A stretch of 64,000 nucleotides of DNA from Pedobacter cryoconitis (GTDB lineage: Bacteria > Bacteroidota > Bacteroidia > Sphingobacteriales > Sphingobacteriaceae). The stretch spans positions 434,001 through 498,000 of the forward strand of contig NZ_JACHCG010000004.1 of NCBI RefSeq assembly GCF_014200595.1, given 5' to 3'. Both the position numbers and the translations under genes were made by a program. The notes under the pieces are model-generated. The model had not been told where the DNA came from. It was given only the letters and a program-made list of their open reading frames with translations, and did not search any database. Below are positions 63,385-64,000 of this stretch, piece after piece (the first letter of the stretch is position 1; each line of letters begins with the position of its first letter).

Positions 63385-64000
63385 TTATTTTTTAGGATAG
63401 TATTTACTTGTAGCAATTGGCGATTTTGGCCCAAAAAAACCAGAAGATAATATATTAGCCCGCACTTCTGTTAGAGAGCGTTTATGCTCTCCGCCTTTTT
63501 TATTAAGAATTTCATACGCTTTTGCCCGAAATGTTGATAAAAAGCTTATTGCCATAACACCTGCATTATAATTTGAGTTATTCGCATATTTATAATCTAA
63601 AAAATGTCCATACTCATGTTGTAAATCTTCTAAACCATTATCTTTCACACTCATAAATATGTCTCCAGTTGGGAACGTGACCCCCGCACCATCGCCCACT
63701 AAAGTTGCACTAATATTTACACCTGGGAAATATATCTTATCGCCACTTACATCAGTAAAAACTGCATATTTTCCAGCTCCACCACCTGTGTATTCAAAAT
63801 TTTCAATCAATCCGTCTTTATATTTTATACGTCCGTTTCCATCAGTTATAGATTCGTCTTTTTTATTTGCAGCAACCTGAATTTCAGGTAATGCATTAAC
63901 TATTTCCTGGCCATTGTCGCCTATGACTATATCTAATGGTTTTATAGGTGCCACACTCCCCGCTTTACTTGTATCCAGACCTAATGGATCGATATAAGAC
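63385..64000 (-). CDS. RHS repeat protein C-terminal tip with HEYGH metalloprotease-like motif (5' part cut off)
   Basis: The frame is open to base 64000, so only the last 204 residues are visible. It begins SYIDPLGLDTSKAGS, the end of the RHS-associated core, where the variable C-terminal toxin begins. The tip contains LEDLQHEYGHFLDYKYANN; His-Glu-x-x-His at 63604-63618 is a zinc metallopeptidase signature. The later SLTEVRANILS offers a further acidic residue. RHS proteins release such tips as interbacterial toxins. The next gene is a lipoprotein, and a second, broken RHS core follows it. A metalloprotease toxin is inferred. Confidence 0.82.
   Translation of the reverse strand, partial: SYIDPLGLDTSKAGSVAPIKPLDIVIGDNGQEIVNALPEIQVAANKKDESITDGNGRIKYKDGLIENFEYTGGGAGKYAVFTDVSGDKIYFPGVNISATLVGDGAGVTFPTGDIFMSVKDNGLEDLQHEYGHFLDYKYANNSNYNAGVMAISFLSTFRAKAYEILNKKGGEHKRSLTEVRANILSSGFFGPKSPIATSKYYPKK

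Noticed and set aside
63378..63434. N-terminal extension of the lipoprotein into the RHS gene
   Set aside because: It would bury the lipoprotein signal peptide inside the chain; the ATG at 63377 gives a proper lipobox signal.
1..64000. CRISPR arrays, insertion sequences or prophage
   Set aside because: No evenly spaced repeats, transposase, integrase or phage structural genes were seen; the mobile-like signal is limited to the RHS remnant.

Overview
The window looks like the chromosome of a member of the Bacteroidota, most probably Sphingobacteriaceae (Pedobacter-like). The reasons are four SusC/SusD outer-membrane pairs, two ECF sigma/FecR cascades, a type IX secretion sorting domain next to a PorP/SprF protein, -7 boxes of the form TAnnTTTG, and moderate GC content. 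No insertion sequence, prophage or CRISPR array was seen. Both ends are cut: an alkaline phosphatase loses its C-terminus at base 1, and an RHS protein loses almost all of itself beyond base 64000.

Layout. 1-3.7 kb: truncated alkaline phosphatase, FucP-type sugar permease, dgkA-recO, and two tandem tRNA-Val genes. 3.9-10.1 kb: a 1731-residue secreted PHP-domain protein with a T9SS C-terminus, followed by PorP/SprF. 10.1-17.1 kb: an RDD protein divergent from a six-gene MoxR/DUF58 membrane operon. 17-19.2 kb: a MarR-GNAT fusion with a clear operator, and a tandem universal stress protein. 19.3-25.2 kb: a SAM-I riboswitch leading a SusC/SusD pair, then a barnase-type lipoprotein RNase with its barstar. 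25.2-46.1 kb: carbohydrate genes (GH92, a SusCD pair, sigma/FecR/SusC/SusD, an EndoH-like GH18, GH97), with transketolase and a Xaa-Pro aminopeptidase among them. 46.4-54.8 kb: sigma/FecR/SusC/SusD/GDPD-alkaline phosphatase, a probable phosphate or phosphodiester acquisition locus. 55-62.8 kb: ileS-dksA-like-lspA, then SIMPL, a small membrane protein and an amidohydrolase. 62.8-64 kb: an RHS C-terminal tip with an HEYGH metalloprotease motif, a lipoprotein that is a candidate immunity protein, and a decayed second RHS core.

How the parts work together. The SusCD loci import polymers or ligands across the outer membrane. Two of them have STN-bearing SusC proteins wired to FecR and an ECF sigma factor. 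One is controlled by S-adenosylmethionine through an RNA switch. GH92 together with the EndoH-like enzyme suggests that high-mannose N-glycan is one diet. The most distinctive items are the SAM riboswitch on a SusCD operon, the RHS tip/immunity/orphan-core arrangement, the membrane-anchored barnase with its barstar, and an isoleucyl-tRNA synthetase whose HIGH signature reads GIHH.
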